A DNA stretch of 57,500 nucleotides from Cristatella mucedo (taxonomy: Eukaryota > Bryozoa > Phylactolaemata > Cristatellidae), in assembly GCA_009760855.2 (NCBI GenBank), contig WPIO01000171.1, forward strand, positions 412,501-470,000. The letters run 5' to 3'. Every line of letters starts with the position of its first letter. Positions within the stretch are counted from its first letter, which is position 1. A program made the translations under genes and the position numbers. Positions 26,010 through 36,856 of the stretch are shown here, piece by piece. The notes under the pieces were generated by a model. The model did no database searches and was not told the origin of the DNA. It saw only the letters and a program-made list of their open reading frames with translations.

Positions 26010-27760
26010 TGTGTGGCGCCGAAGGCTCGGCAGAAGAGACGTAGCCTGCCGCTAATCGAGCGGCGTAGCCAATTGCTGAGTTCGGCTCGGTGCGCCGCAC
26101 CTAGGAAATGCCAAAGTGCGTTTCTGGCGGCCGAGCTATTTACCTTTACTACGGGGTCGTGAGCTCGTGGCGTGAAGTGGAGCGAGATACGCGCACGAAT
26201 TCGCGGGATTTTATTGAACCTAATTCGCCAGCGCCCGATGTCGCTGCGCGTCTGGCCCATTTTTATCCTCCCTCACACACTCCTCGCAAGCTCTCACGGA
26301 AACAAGTGCTCTTGTGGGGCTGAGTTCCCGGGGTCAAAGGCTAGTTCCCGCCAAACCCCGCCATACTCCGGCCACGCTGCCGCTCGCCATGCCGCTGAGC
26401 TAGCGTAAGACGAGCGGCAGTCAGGTTAAACCTCTTTATAATAACGCATGCACCAACAACAACAGGGGAACTAAACAAGTCCACAGGGAGGGTCCTAAAC
26501 AAAGGACACTATAGGGGCACAAGACGACGCAGCAAGCGCGAACAAACGTGTCAGTTGGTCAGTCGGCTTCCGCAGTCCTGCCGTACCGACTCCGAATCCA
26601 ACAGTACGAGCGTACGCCGTCCAAGACCCGGCTGGCTGAGTAACTGCTGGCTAGTTCGAGTCGACAATTACCACAGTCGAGAGCTTCCACCGAAAGACGC
26701 CAACACACGCGGGGGTCACGAACATGCTACACGGGAATGTGGAATATACAAGTCTCAACGAGCGTGCTATCCAGCTACGCTCGGTCCTGGAGCACTCGTT
26801 CCCTTGCGTGCGTGGCCGCATCGCCGGAGCATGCCTGCATGAATCCTGGTGCATAACTCTGCGAGACCGGGAGCCTCCATCACCACGACTTACTCGGCCA
26901 ACTTCTCCTACCCAAGAGCTCCGGTGACCTCTCGTCACCACACATCCGGTCATGCCGTAGGTTCGACCCCAGCCTAGCCGGTGACTCTCATTACAGCCGT
27001 CTGGTCCCAGCCAACCGAACCTAACCTGGGTACAGTCTCAGGGGTGAAATACCTCCCCGCACTTAGGCCACCTCCGTCTATGCTCAGGCGAAAAAGACTC
27101 AAATCGACGGAAGGCCCAAGCAATCGGAACCTAAATCCCCACAGGAGAACGAGGGCTCCGCTTCCACCTGTAGCAAAGGTAGCAACGACGAGAGCCGCTT
27201 CGCCTACGACGGCAATCCATCCCTTCCTCCGCTGCACCGGACTAACCCACTCTAGTTCGCAGAGGCAAATCCCCACGCCGGGGCCACGCGCGCGTGCGCA
27301 TAAACGCGAAAAATCCGAACCGCGGGTGCCATGCGACTGCACTCGGCGGTGTCCACTGAATTCTCCTGCCGCTTGCTCTGGTGTCTCGTGGCCGACGGTA
27401 TCCGGCGGTGAGCGGCCCACCAGCCTCCCTAAAAAAGCCGGGACGACAGGTTTGACAGGCCGGCCGACGTCAATCGCGTGCTCCTGCGGGAAGCAGGATG
27501 CTAACGGCAGAGAAACCGCAGCTAGCTATAGAGCCCCTCGGCTCTCGGGAATGTCGGCTAATGGCCCATCTCGGTGCTCTGCTGCGCGTCCTGCTCGCTG
27601 CTCGAGGGAAAGCGTTCTCAGCCGAGCAGTTCCGGTGCGCCAGGCTGACCAGTGCCTGTCCAGTTAGGCTGGCGCCGCGCTACCAAAGGCTACCGATTTC
27701 TCGCCTGGGTACAGACGGTAGATGAAAGGCCCACAGCCGGCAGTCGCATGGGACTTACCT
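26010..27760 (-). repeat. LTR-like repeat D, minus copy with insertion
   Basis: Minus-strand, diverged version of the right arm at 36857-38262. The end is GGCGCCGAAGGCTCGGC, then CGTTTCTGGCGGCC and GGGGTCGTGAGCTCG. After an interruption (26400-27040) the match resumes with GGAGAACGAGGGCTCCG, CGCAGAGGCAAATCCC and GACAGGCCGGCCGACGTCAA. Together with the plus fragment at 24950 it forms a second tail-to-tail pair. Confidence 0.55.
26431..26520 (+). repeat. dispersed ~90-bp repeat, copy 2
   Basis: CTCTTTATAATAACGCATGC, AGGGGAACTAAACAAG and GAGGGTCCTAAAC parallel 25627-25720. It lies inside the interruption of repeat D. Confidence 0.4.
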
Positions 27761-28400
27761 GCGTCTCGCCCACGCAGGAGGAATGTCGGGTAATGGCCGA
27801 GGGATGGGGAGTTATGCCTCCCGCCCCCTGTATGATTTATCTCCCTCCCGGTACATTTAGTGAAATTTCTCTAATACCAATGGAGCGCTCGGCGTGCAAC
27901 TTGGCAAAAAAACAAGGGCAACATAATCGATCCTTGGATGTAATCGTGGCTGTCGTGTGGACCTTCTGATAACCTGTAATAATCAGAGTAATGTTTTTCC
28001 TGGTTTACGAAAACGGTTTTTCGGGGAAAATCAACAGATTCAACAACCGCGCACTGTAGAAATAAGCCAATGCGCTCAAAATATGCAGGACACTTAGTTC
28101 TAAGTGATACATTATCTAAAAAGAAAATAAAAAAGGATTTGACAAATTGACTTTGCATGCATCTGCAAAAATCAAGTTTAAGGACATCGGGGACATGTCC
28201 AGGTATACTTACGACCACGACAATCAAGATGAGACTGGCGACACCCAGAACTGGTCAAGGCAAGATCACATTCCAAGATTCACGTCGCTGGGATGCAAGT
28301 TAGCCAATATTTAGATTTTCCCCGCTCCCAAAGTTAAGAAATTGAAGCATATACTATGATGGAACAACATATAGCGTAGACATCATACAAATTTGTGTCA
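27761..28400. other. unassigned sequence
   Basis: No gene recognised. It separates the LTR-like zone from the L2B element. Confidence 0.35.
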
Positions 28401-28499
28401 GAGTGGGTTCTGAACCCATGCAACCTGATCCTCCTGTCGAAAAAATAATACACTGCCGACCAAAAATGTCGTCTAAGTACTTTTCTAGGCTAGCTAGTT

Positions 28500-31370
28500 T
28501 GCTCATGCTGGGTACAACCCTCGCCCACCTCCGACCGTCGACGAAGGAGGCACCTTTGCTTATAAAATGTTGGGTCCAAACTTGTCAGCTTGTATGGAGT
28601 CTCCCGTCGGTTCTGACTTCGCGGTTGCAATCAAGTCTTCATCAAAGACAATGCCTCTCACCGTTGTGATATACCGGCCTCTTTCTGGCTGTCTAAACTT
28701 GTTTATAGGTGAGTTTTCAGAGTTCCTCGCTAAAATACTTTTGTGTGACAGGCCGTTACTGATTGTAGGAGACTTCAATATTCACGTTGACAACCCTAGC
28801 AACAGCCAGGTCCGCTCATTTTTTGACTGTCTGGAGAATTTTGGTTTGGCCCAACACGTTGTTCATACCACCCACGTCGGTGGCCACATTCTAGATCTCG
28901 TGATCACTAAGGATGTCCTCCCCACTGACCTTATGGTATGCCCACTAACCCTCTTGGATCATTGCTCGGTCTTGTTTAGTGTTCCTGCTCCCTTGTACGT
29001 ACAGGGTTATGTCAAACTTGTCAAACGACGTAACTTACAAAGCATTGACATGGACAAGTTTTTGAAATCTGTTTGTGATGCAGGTCTTCTTGATCTGCAT
29101 TCAGACGCGACCGGCAGCCTCGATACCCTCACCGATGCAATGAACATGACACTCAGGAGTGCTCTTGATAAGCATGCTCCCGTTCATTCTATCCGTGTTC
29201 AAAGTCGTGGAGATTCCTTTCAATTTACAAAAAAACTCCTAAAGATGCGCTGGGTTAAGCGCAGGCTTGAGTGTCGTTTCAAGAAATCGGGGTCTGATGC
29301 AGATCTAGTCAATTTCAAAGACTTCCTTCGAGTTTACACCCGAAAGCTTAAAAAAACCAGGGCCTCTTTTTTAATCCGAAAGCTAAATTCCTGCCAGTCG
29401 GACCCTAAACAGATTTATAAGACGGTAAACCATTTAATGGCCAATGCTGAGAGGTCTGACTCCTCAGATATTAATGGCTCAGCCGAAAAGTTTTCAGCCT
29501 TCTTTACTGAAAAAATTATGCACATTCGTGCCTCTATTAAGCCCCCTCCGACTAAATCAATCGCGGTTCTACAACCTGTGACCTTCCTTACAAGGTTCTC
29601 CGAGGTTTCTGCATGCGATGTGGTTCCCTTAATAAGGTCTAGCAAAAAGGGCTCGTCTCCTGAAGACCCTATACCTTCATCTCTGTGGTCTCCACTAGCA
29701 GACCAACTTAGCCCTGCTATAACCAAGATTTTTAATGCTTCTCTGGGAAAAGCGGTCGTCCTCAAGTCCTTCAAATCGGCAATCGTTAGACGCATACTTA
29801 AAAAGCATGGATTAGACACAGAGATCCTTGCAAACTATCGCCCAGTTTCCTTTCTTCTTTTTTGTCAAAGAGTCTTGAAAAAAGTTTTGCTAAGCAGCTG
29901 GTTTAACGTATTGAAAAGAATGAAATGTAAGAAACATTTCAATCAGGGTTCAAGAGGTAGCACTCCACTGAAACTGATTTCCTCCGTGTTAACAATGACA
30001 TTGTACCTGGCAACGACGACGAGAATGTCACTGCCCAAGCTCTGCTAGATCTGTCTGCTGCCTTCGACACCATTGATCACGATGTTCTGCTTGAACGACT
30101 GAGAACAACGAACGGTCAGGCAGACGAAGCACTGGCGTGGTTTAAATTTTACTTGCCTGATCGTGTTCAATCCGTGTCGTGTGGGGGGTCAGGGCTCACA
30201 CACGAGAAGGGTCACCTGTGGAGTCCCTCATGGGTTTTTACTCGGTCCCTAGATGTTCTCCCTTTGTACAGAACCTCTGGGAAAAGTGATTAAGGCCCAT
30301 GGATTAGGATGTCACTTTTATGCCGACAATATTCAGTTGTATTTGTCACGCAAACCGTTGGAATATGCTGCAGCAATTGAAAAAATTCAATGCTTGCCTT
30401 GCCGATATTCGATCCTGGATGTTGGAAAACTGCTTGAAACTAAATGGCGATAAAACCGAACTGCTGCTCATAGGACACCCTAAGCGTGTGGCTGGATTAA
30501 AAGGCTTTGCTCTTCTAATAGGTGATGCTGTTGTGCGACCATCACCACGTGCTCGAAATTTAGGTGACGTTTTCAACAGCTGCCTCAATTTTCAAAGCTT
30601 CATTCAGAAGACTGCTTCTACAGCTTGCCATCGCGTCCGATCCCTATCCAAGATTAGGAGCTATCTTCCACAGTGGCTTGTGGAAAATTTTACTAGCTCC
30701 GTAGTTTTGTCTCGGCTTGATTATTGTAATTCCCTTTTGGCTGGGCTACCAAAGAGAGCAGTTAGGCCACTGCAGCTGACTATGAATATGGCTGCAAGGC
30801 TAATCTTCAAGTCCCAGAGGTATGAGCACGCGTCTCCTTATCTAAAAGAACTAAGATGGATCCCGGTTGACCAACGGATTCAGAGCAAAGTTCTGACGCT
30901 CACCCACAAGGCCCGTCACGGCTTGGCTCCTTCTTACCTAGCTGAACTGCTGCATCAGTTTCAGCCTGTTCACGCCCTCAGGTCCTGTGTGGACGATACA
31001 TTAGCTGTCCCATTCCTCCACTTAAAGACCGTTGGCGACAGAAGCTTTAGCTCTGCAGGTCCTAGACTGTCGAGCTCGCTTCCACAATTCTTACGCAACG
31101 ACAACTACTCTCCTACTGCCGACTATGGCTCATCCTTTTCAGTGGTCCTGAGCTGCTACTTCCATGCTACTCACTACCTCAACGGCTCTCCTGGCTCTGC
31201 TATGCTTGACACTTTCTCTTTGTTGCTTGAGACGAAGTCTGTTGGCTACCGAATGCGTACCGAAAGCCGCTTAGGCTGTGAGTGGGCTGTACAAAACTCT
31301 CCTGCGTAACACCCACATGGTCTTTATGACTTTTTGGAGTTACAGACGGAGATACATTACATTACATTAC
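28500..31370 (+). mobile_element. L2B non-LTR retrotransposon, nearly complete 3' part
   Basis: The longest copy of the second L2 subfamily. It starts inside the endonuclease domain (open frame readable from about 28525 before the first ATG) and runs through RT to a tail of ACATT pentamers (31354-31370). The 3' UTR (GTTGGCTACCGAATGCGTAC, CTTAGGCTGTGAGTG, GTTACAGACGGAG) is shared with fragments at 5622, 6459 and 53 kb. It lacks the hairpin-like tail of L2A. Confidence 0.92.
28525..31309 (+). pseudogene. L2B endonuclease-reverse transcriptase pseudogene
   Basis: The 493-codon frame 28567-30048 carries the second half of an APE-type endonuclease (VVIYRPLSG, LLIVGDFNIHVDN, HILDLVITKD, LDHCSVLF) and the RT N-terminal part (KAVVLKSFKSAIVRRILKK, NYRPVSFL). 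A frameshift near 29900 and damage around 30040-30300 break the catalytic core: SAAFDTIDHDVLL is readable near 30055-30090. The YADD site is changed to YADN near 30321. The frame 30320-31309 holds the C-terminal block (RSWMLENCLKLNGDKTELLL, LDYCNSLLAGLP, LRWIPVDQRIQSKVLTLTHK). N-terminal endonuclease motifs are missing. It cannot be active. Confidence 0.92.
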
Positions 31371-31915
31371 GTCAGCTTAAGATAACTGTCTTATTTTGCT
31401 ACGAGTCGCCGTGCCGGTAGTCGTCGCACGACAGCCATGGCCAACGACAGAGCAAAACACAAAGCAAGAGCACGAAATGCATGGTCGATCTCACATATGA
31501 CACCGATGTTGTGACTGCTCAACCCTACAACTAGTTCTGGTAGTGGTACAAAGCGTGCAATGTGAAAAGGCCTGACGCTAGAAGTACGCTGACGATAAAA
31601 CACAGCACCGCTCAATATTCCGCTCGCTGTGCCAGCAATAACGCCGTATTAGTAAAAGCACGTCAGTAGCCCGTATTCCACAGCTGATGTACCCGGGTGA
31701 CTTCCTGCTGACTTCCTTATAGGCTCACAGCAGCTCACGCTCTGCACTAGGCTCATCGACTGGCAGACCGTTGCTTCAAGACCACGACTGCCGGTCGGGC
31801 GCAAGATTTATATAGCAGCCAGGCCATAAGTCGCAATAATCGCTATTATCTATAATCTGCCCATAGACCTCAGCTTATTGCGGCCATCTCGTAAGTGTCC
31901 CAACTCAGCGGCCAA
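31371..31915. other. unassigned sequence
   Basis: No coding frame or known repeat recognised between the L2B terminus and the next L2A fragment. Confidence 0.4.
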
Positions 31916-32984
31916 GGGAATTCAGGCTTGTTTAGGCAGGGATAGCACATCTAAATTGGTTCATACATTTATGACATCCCGTCTTGACTTCTGCAACTCA
32001 CTGCTTGCTGGTCTACCGGCATGTGCAATCAGGCGCTTACAACTGGTGCAAAACTCTGAAGCTCGGCTTGTCTGTCGTGAGCGTCGCAGTTGCCATATAA
32101 CACCATTTCTCGCCGACCTGCACTGGCTAACAGTCAAGCAAAGGATCAATTCAAGGTTTTGCCGCTCATTTTTAGGTCCCTTCATTCTTTGGCTCCAGTC
32201 TACATATCGGATCTACTCCACGCCAGGCTAAGCAAAGTGCCACCCGCTTTTTGGAATCTAACTGTTTACCCATAGCTCGTACAAATCTCAAATCCATCGA
32301 GGCCGTGCCTTTAGTTCCCATGCTCCCAAAGCCTGGAACTCACTGCCGACTTTCGGCATTACATCTCCTGACTTGACCACATTTAAAAAGAAACTTAAAA
32401 TGCAGCTATTTATCACAGCTTTTAGTGCAGGGGTGTCCAACACGTGGCCTGCGGGCCACAACCCGGCCCGCCGAGGTCTTCTATGCGGCCCGCAACGTTA
32501 TCCCAAAAATATTTGTCACCATGTTTTTCGTTAATTTTTAATCATTACAAACGGCGATATAAGGCGCTGTGATGTACTTCACGCGCGCGTGAAGCGTGAA
32601 GGTGTCCGAATGGCTATTTTCGCGTGAAGGGAAAAGAATCGATTTATTTTGCTAGCCTTCATGTGAACATTTTGGCGTGAAGGGGTAATATATTTGTGCT
32701 ACAGCGGCGCCATTACGATCACATTTATAACGCTTCCGCAAGCGGAATTAACTGTTTCACACTGTGGATAGAAAAAAGAGCCGTTTCTCAGCTGCTGCGG
32801 CACGAACTGGAATCAGTCAGATAGGTTTTTCAAAAAACGCGTATTGCTCAACTTACTTACTAATGCTAAGATATTGCTGTGATAAAATATAAATTAATCA
32901 ATGCGTAACTGATCTGTTTTTTTATTTCACAGAGAAAAATGACAGCGAATGTGAATACTAGCAAAAACGAAAAACTGACGCAGA

Positions 32985-34782
32985 AGGAAGACTTTTCAAA
33001 GCATCTTGGACTGCAGACTATTTTGTAATGGAACGCTTCGGTAGGTTAATGTCCCTAATATGCCGAGAAAAAAATGCCGTTGCAAAGGAGTACAATGTTA
33101 AGCGACATTTTTCAACAAAGCATGGCGACAGGTACAACAGCCTGACTGGTCAACTTCGAATTGATCGCGTAAACTCGTTGAAACACATCGTCATCGGACA
33201 GCAGTCATTGCTTACAGCAGTCAGCAACAAGTCTGAGGCTTCGACCAAAGTAAGTTTTTTAATAGCTGAAGCTATAGCTAAGCGGGGAAAGCATTTTCCG
33301 ATGGTGAATTTGTTAAGGAATGCCTCAGGCTGTTTACTGGTGTGGTCTGTCCAGAAAAGAAGTCAGAAGTAGAGAAAGTCAGTCTTTCTCATCAAACGGT
33401 TGCGAGAAGAATTGACGAGCTCGCATCCAACATAGAAGAAAGTCTCACTAAAAGACTTGCTGAATGCGAATTTTTTTCTCTTACGCTTGACGAAAGCACG
33501 GGCAATGTCGATACGGCTCAACTGTCGGTGTTTGTACGCGGAGTAACAGGAAAGTTAGTCATTATCGAAGAACTGTTGGATATATTTTCAATGAAAGGCA
33601 CTACAACGGGGAGGGATATTTTGGATCAGGTCAAGAGGGTCCTCACAAAATGTAATCTTCCTGAAACTAAATTGATTGGTTTAACCACAGACGGAGCCCC
33701 TTCAATGACAGGTAGATACAATGGATTTGTATCTTTAACGGTAAAATTAGTACCTCACATAATTGTCAGTCATCACTGCATCATCAACCAAGAACAGCTA
33801 TGTGCAAAGGTCTTGAGCATGCAACATGTAATGGACAATTTAGTTTCAACAGTCAATGTGATAAGCATGCAACATGTAATGGACAATGTAGTTTCAACAG
33901 TCAATGTGATAAGGTCTCGTGCGCTAAACCGCAGACAATTTCAGGCTTTCCTCGAAGAGTTGGGATCAGATCATTGTGATGTTATTTATTTCTGCCAAGT
34001 CCGTTGGCTAAGTAGGGCAAACAAGTTAGCCAGGTTTTGTTCACTTCGGGACGAAATAAAAACATTTATGACAGAAAAGGGAAAAGATGTTGGCTTCCTC
34101 GATGACCAGCAGTGGTTGAATGACTTGGCTTTTTTGGTGGACATGACCAAACATCTTGCAGATCTTAATGTCAAACTCCAAGGTAAGGATCAACCGGTCC
34201 ATAAAATGTATGAGTGTGTTGTCGCGTTTGTGCAAAAGCTGAAACTTTTCCGGAAACACTTAGATCAGAAGAAACTGTTACATTTCACAACACTAGCAAC
34301 AAGATCGCCTGAAACGCTGGCTCACATGAAGTACTCCACTCTTGTTAGCAAACTTGTTGATGAATTCGAAGAGAGGTTTCAGGATTTCCAACAACATGCG
34401 GATGACATGAACATGATTAGTAATCCATTTAATATCGATCCCTCTGATGCACCTGATGAATTTTAACTTGAACTAATCGACATTCATAATGACAGCAATC
34501 TAAAAACTGCTTATGATCAGCATGACCTTGTACCTTTTACAAGAAGTATGTTTCATCGGAGTCTTTCATAACCTAGCCCAACATGCTCGCAGGTATATTG
34601 CACTTTTTGGCAGCACATATTGCTGTGAACAGCTTTTTTCTAAATTGAAAAATGTGAAAACAAAGACTCGATCCGTTCTCACAGATGAACATTTATCAGG
34701 AATCCATGGAATTGCCACATCCACTGTTGCAGCAGATGTCGACTTTTTATACAAACAGAAACAATGCCAAATATCTCATTGA
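32985..34782 (+). pseudogene. hAT transposase pseudogene inside the complete element
   Basis: BED-type N-terminal region (WTADYFVMERF, LICREKN, NVKRHFSTKHGDRY), then the catalytic part in the 374-codon frame 33342-34466: FSLTLDESTGN (first Asp), TTDGAPSMTG (second Asp kept), HHCIINQEQLCAK, VRWLSRANKLARF and NVKLQGKDQ. The C-terminal dimerisation block is FGSTYCCEQLFSKLK (34513-34782). Breaks are a frameshift near 33296, a TAA at 34464-34466 and a frameshift near 34540. A 48-bp in-frame tandem duplication (33816-33911) repeats SMQHVMDN. It is related to the minus-strand hAT pseudogene at 15.4-17.1 kb but clearly a different copy. Confidence 0.93.
33816..33911 (+). repeat. 48-bp in-frame tandem duplication
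   Basis: GCATGCAACATGTAATGGAC begins at 33817 and 33865. The copies differ by a base or two (TTTAGTT versus TGTAGTT) and keep the reading frame. Confidence 0.95.
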
Positions 34783-35437
34783 TGCCTGCAGTGCAAAATA
34801 CATTGAATACCTGTGGCATTTAATTAATCCGAAGAAATTAACATTATGTGAGTCCTTGTCATGTAATTTTTCAAGTTTTATAAGTTTCTGTCTTCATGTT
34901 ATTAAAATAAAAATCCAAAAGTAAAAGATTGGCCATAATATCTATCGAATTATTTTTCAGGACACATGATTACATTTTTATTATTTATTATTTTAAATTA
35001 TAATTATGCTAAACAATACTATTGTATTGCAGTTTATTTATTAAGTATAATAGTAATAGTCATATTAAATTACGATCTTATTTTCTGATGCGGTCAACTA
35101 CGCCAATTTGCATGTGGCCCCCCCCCCGACCTTTGAAATTTTTGAAATGTGGCCCCCCCAACGCAAAAAGGTTGGACACCCCTGTTTTAGTGGGTCCCTG
35201 CGATTCGTCCTTTATGTGCTTATGCATGCTGACGCTGTGCATGCTGCCATTGACCGAACTTGCATGCTGACTCTGTGCATGTCACCCCTAGTCTTGTAAT
35301 TCTTGTTGTTTATTGAGTTGCTACAGCTAACCATTTGATCGTGCTTCCTTTGCAGCAAATGTAAAGTGCCTAAAAAGAGATTTGAGTTCTGTGAAGGCGC
35401 TTTATCAAATGCGTTATAATTGTTATTCTTGTTCTTG

Positions 35438-36741
35438 CAGCGCCTTGCTGGCCTTGGCTTAATTTTAGCGCGAAGAAGAGCTGTTCGGCGGCGGGGGGGG
35501 GGCCTAGAACTCCTTTGTCCTGGGGCAGTGAGCCAAAGAGGCGAACCAGTGCGGTTAGAGAGCAAGAGTTTAAGAGCAAGCCAGGAAACTCTGAGACCAG
35601 CGGTGGCGATTCGGCCTTTAGAATTGGTCCGATACCCTCGGGAGCTGCTGATTGATGTTGGCTGGCCTGTCAACCTCCGCCTTCGCTCGGTCCAAAAAAG
35701 AATCGTCTGGAACCCATTTGCCATTCAACCTGGACAGAGGTGCCCGTCCAGTGGCCTAGTGACGGTATTAATTCCTTACCGTAATGGGCCATGGTGTCGG
35801 GCCCAATACCACTAAGCTCTTGAGCCATTGTCTCAGCTAGCTATTTAAGAGTCAAGAGACGCTCGCTCTTGGTCTTTTGTTCCGCTCCTCGCTTCGCCCT
35901 CGCTTCAATGCCGTCGGACTCGCTTCTCTGAAAGCGAGGGAGGAGGGCAGGCTGCTCGCCGGCGATGGACGGAACAGGGCGAGACAGCGCTAGGAGGATT
36001 CGGTGGACTCCACCGAATACGGTCGTATCGCGCCCGAGTTGGCATTTTGTATTTCTCTTGTGTTTTGTGTGCGCTCGCTCGCACGTGGTCTCGGCACAAG
36101 GATTTGCCTGTGCGAGCTAGACGTGGTTGGTGTGCGTGGGTTATGCCTGCCGCAGGGTGGAAACGGAGTCCTAGTTCTCCGATCAGGGTTTACGCTCCGA
36201 TTCGGGTCCGTCTATTTGGGTCGTTCCCACTATAGACGTAAGTAGCCTAAGTGTGGAGACGCGTTTCCTCCGCAAGAGTGCTAGAGTTGGTGTGTGTGCG
36301 GCATTCCTTCCGCACTGGTAGAAACAGAGTCCTAGTTCTCCGGTCAGGGTTTAGGCTCCGGTTCGGGCTCCGTCTATTTGGGTCGTTCCCCACTAAAGAC
36401 GTAAGTAGCGTCAGTGTGGAGAAGTATTCCCTCCGCAAGAGTGTTGGTGCTGTTGAGAGCGTGCAAGGAGAGTGGAGATAAAACTGAGCTAGACGCGCAG
36501 CGACTTTGTGCGCTTGCGAATAAAGCTCAGTAAAATCCCCAATTTGTGTGTCTCGCTTTCCAATTCACGCCGCGGACTCACGACCCCCTTTAGATACGGT
36601 AAGCAGGTCAGCGCCAGAAACGCTCGTTTCGTGGCGGCCAGCTTATTGTGCGTAGGCGCACACCGAACGGCATTAGGCGCTAGGTTACGCCGCTAGGTAA
36701 GCGGCAGGTCAAGCCTACTCCGCCGAGCCTTCGGCGTTACA
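35438..36741 (+). repeat. LTR-like element, left arm of large inverted repeat
   Basis: About 1.3 kb whose reverse complement is 36857-38262. The inner 947 bp (35795-36741) looks like an LTR: it starts TGTCGGGCCC, ends CGGCGTTACA (TG...CA), has TATTTAA at 35842 and AATAAA at 36519. The outer ~350 bp would be the 3' internal part of an element. Two tandem 161-bp subrepeats (36161 and 36322: AAACRGAGTCCTAGTTCTCC, then GTCTATTTGGGTCGTTCCC) lie inside the LTR-like part. No integrase or RT frame is visible. Confidence 0.7.
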
Positions 36742-36856
36742 CGGGAGCGCCTACGAAGTGGCGACGTCCTGACCGCTGACTCAACACTGTAATGCCCCGC
36801 AATTATTAGCTTGTCAGCTGAGTCTCGATTGAAAGCTATATGCTTTATAATAAGAA
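36742..36856. other. 115-bp spacer between inverted arms
   Basis: Unique sequence. It contains GAAGTGGCGACGTCCTGAC, which resembles the TGGCGAC primer-binding region found after the 5' LTR of some Gypsy elements, and an AT-rich end (TATATGCTTTATAATAAGAA). Confidence 0.4.

Larger units (their letters stand above)
32428..35184 (+). mobile_element. complete hAT transposon, 2757 bp, with 8-bp TSD
   Basis: Begins CAGGGGTGTCCAAC and ends GTTGGACACCCCTG, a perfect 14-bp terminal inverted repeat of Charlie-like hAT type. The target duplication TTTTAGTG is perfect on both sides (32420-32427 and 35185-35192). The subterminal regions are GC-rich on the left (GTGGCCTGCGGGCC) and C-rich on the right. The element carries one transposase pseudogene on the same strand. 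Confidence 0.97.
31917..35436 (+). mobile_element. L2A 3' part, split by the hAT element
   Basis: The left piece (31917-32427) encodes [33 protein letters not shown] and FLADLHWLTVKQRI. The right piece (35193-35436) holds the 3' UTR (TGCATGCTGACGCTGTGCAT) and the tail AAAGTGCCTAAAAAGAGATT. Removing the hAT element and one target duplication rejoins the sequence exactly as in other L2A copies (CAGCTTTTAGTG then GGTCCCTGCGATTCG). Confidence 0.92.

Noticed and set aside
26974-27667. 228- and 148-codon frames on opposite strands in GC-rich sequence
   Set aside because: They fall inside the LTR-like repeat D; the arginine/proline-rich composition is what GC-rich noncoding DNA gives.
35420-35815. 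131-codon frame as the integrase end of an LTR retrotransposon
   Set aside because: No integrase, RT or zinc-knuckle motif is visible, and the opposite strand is equally open.
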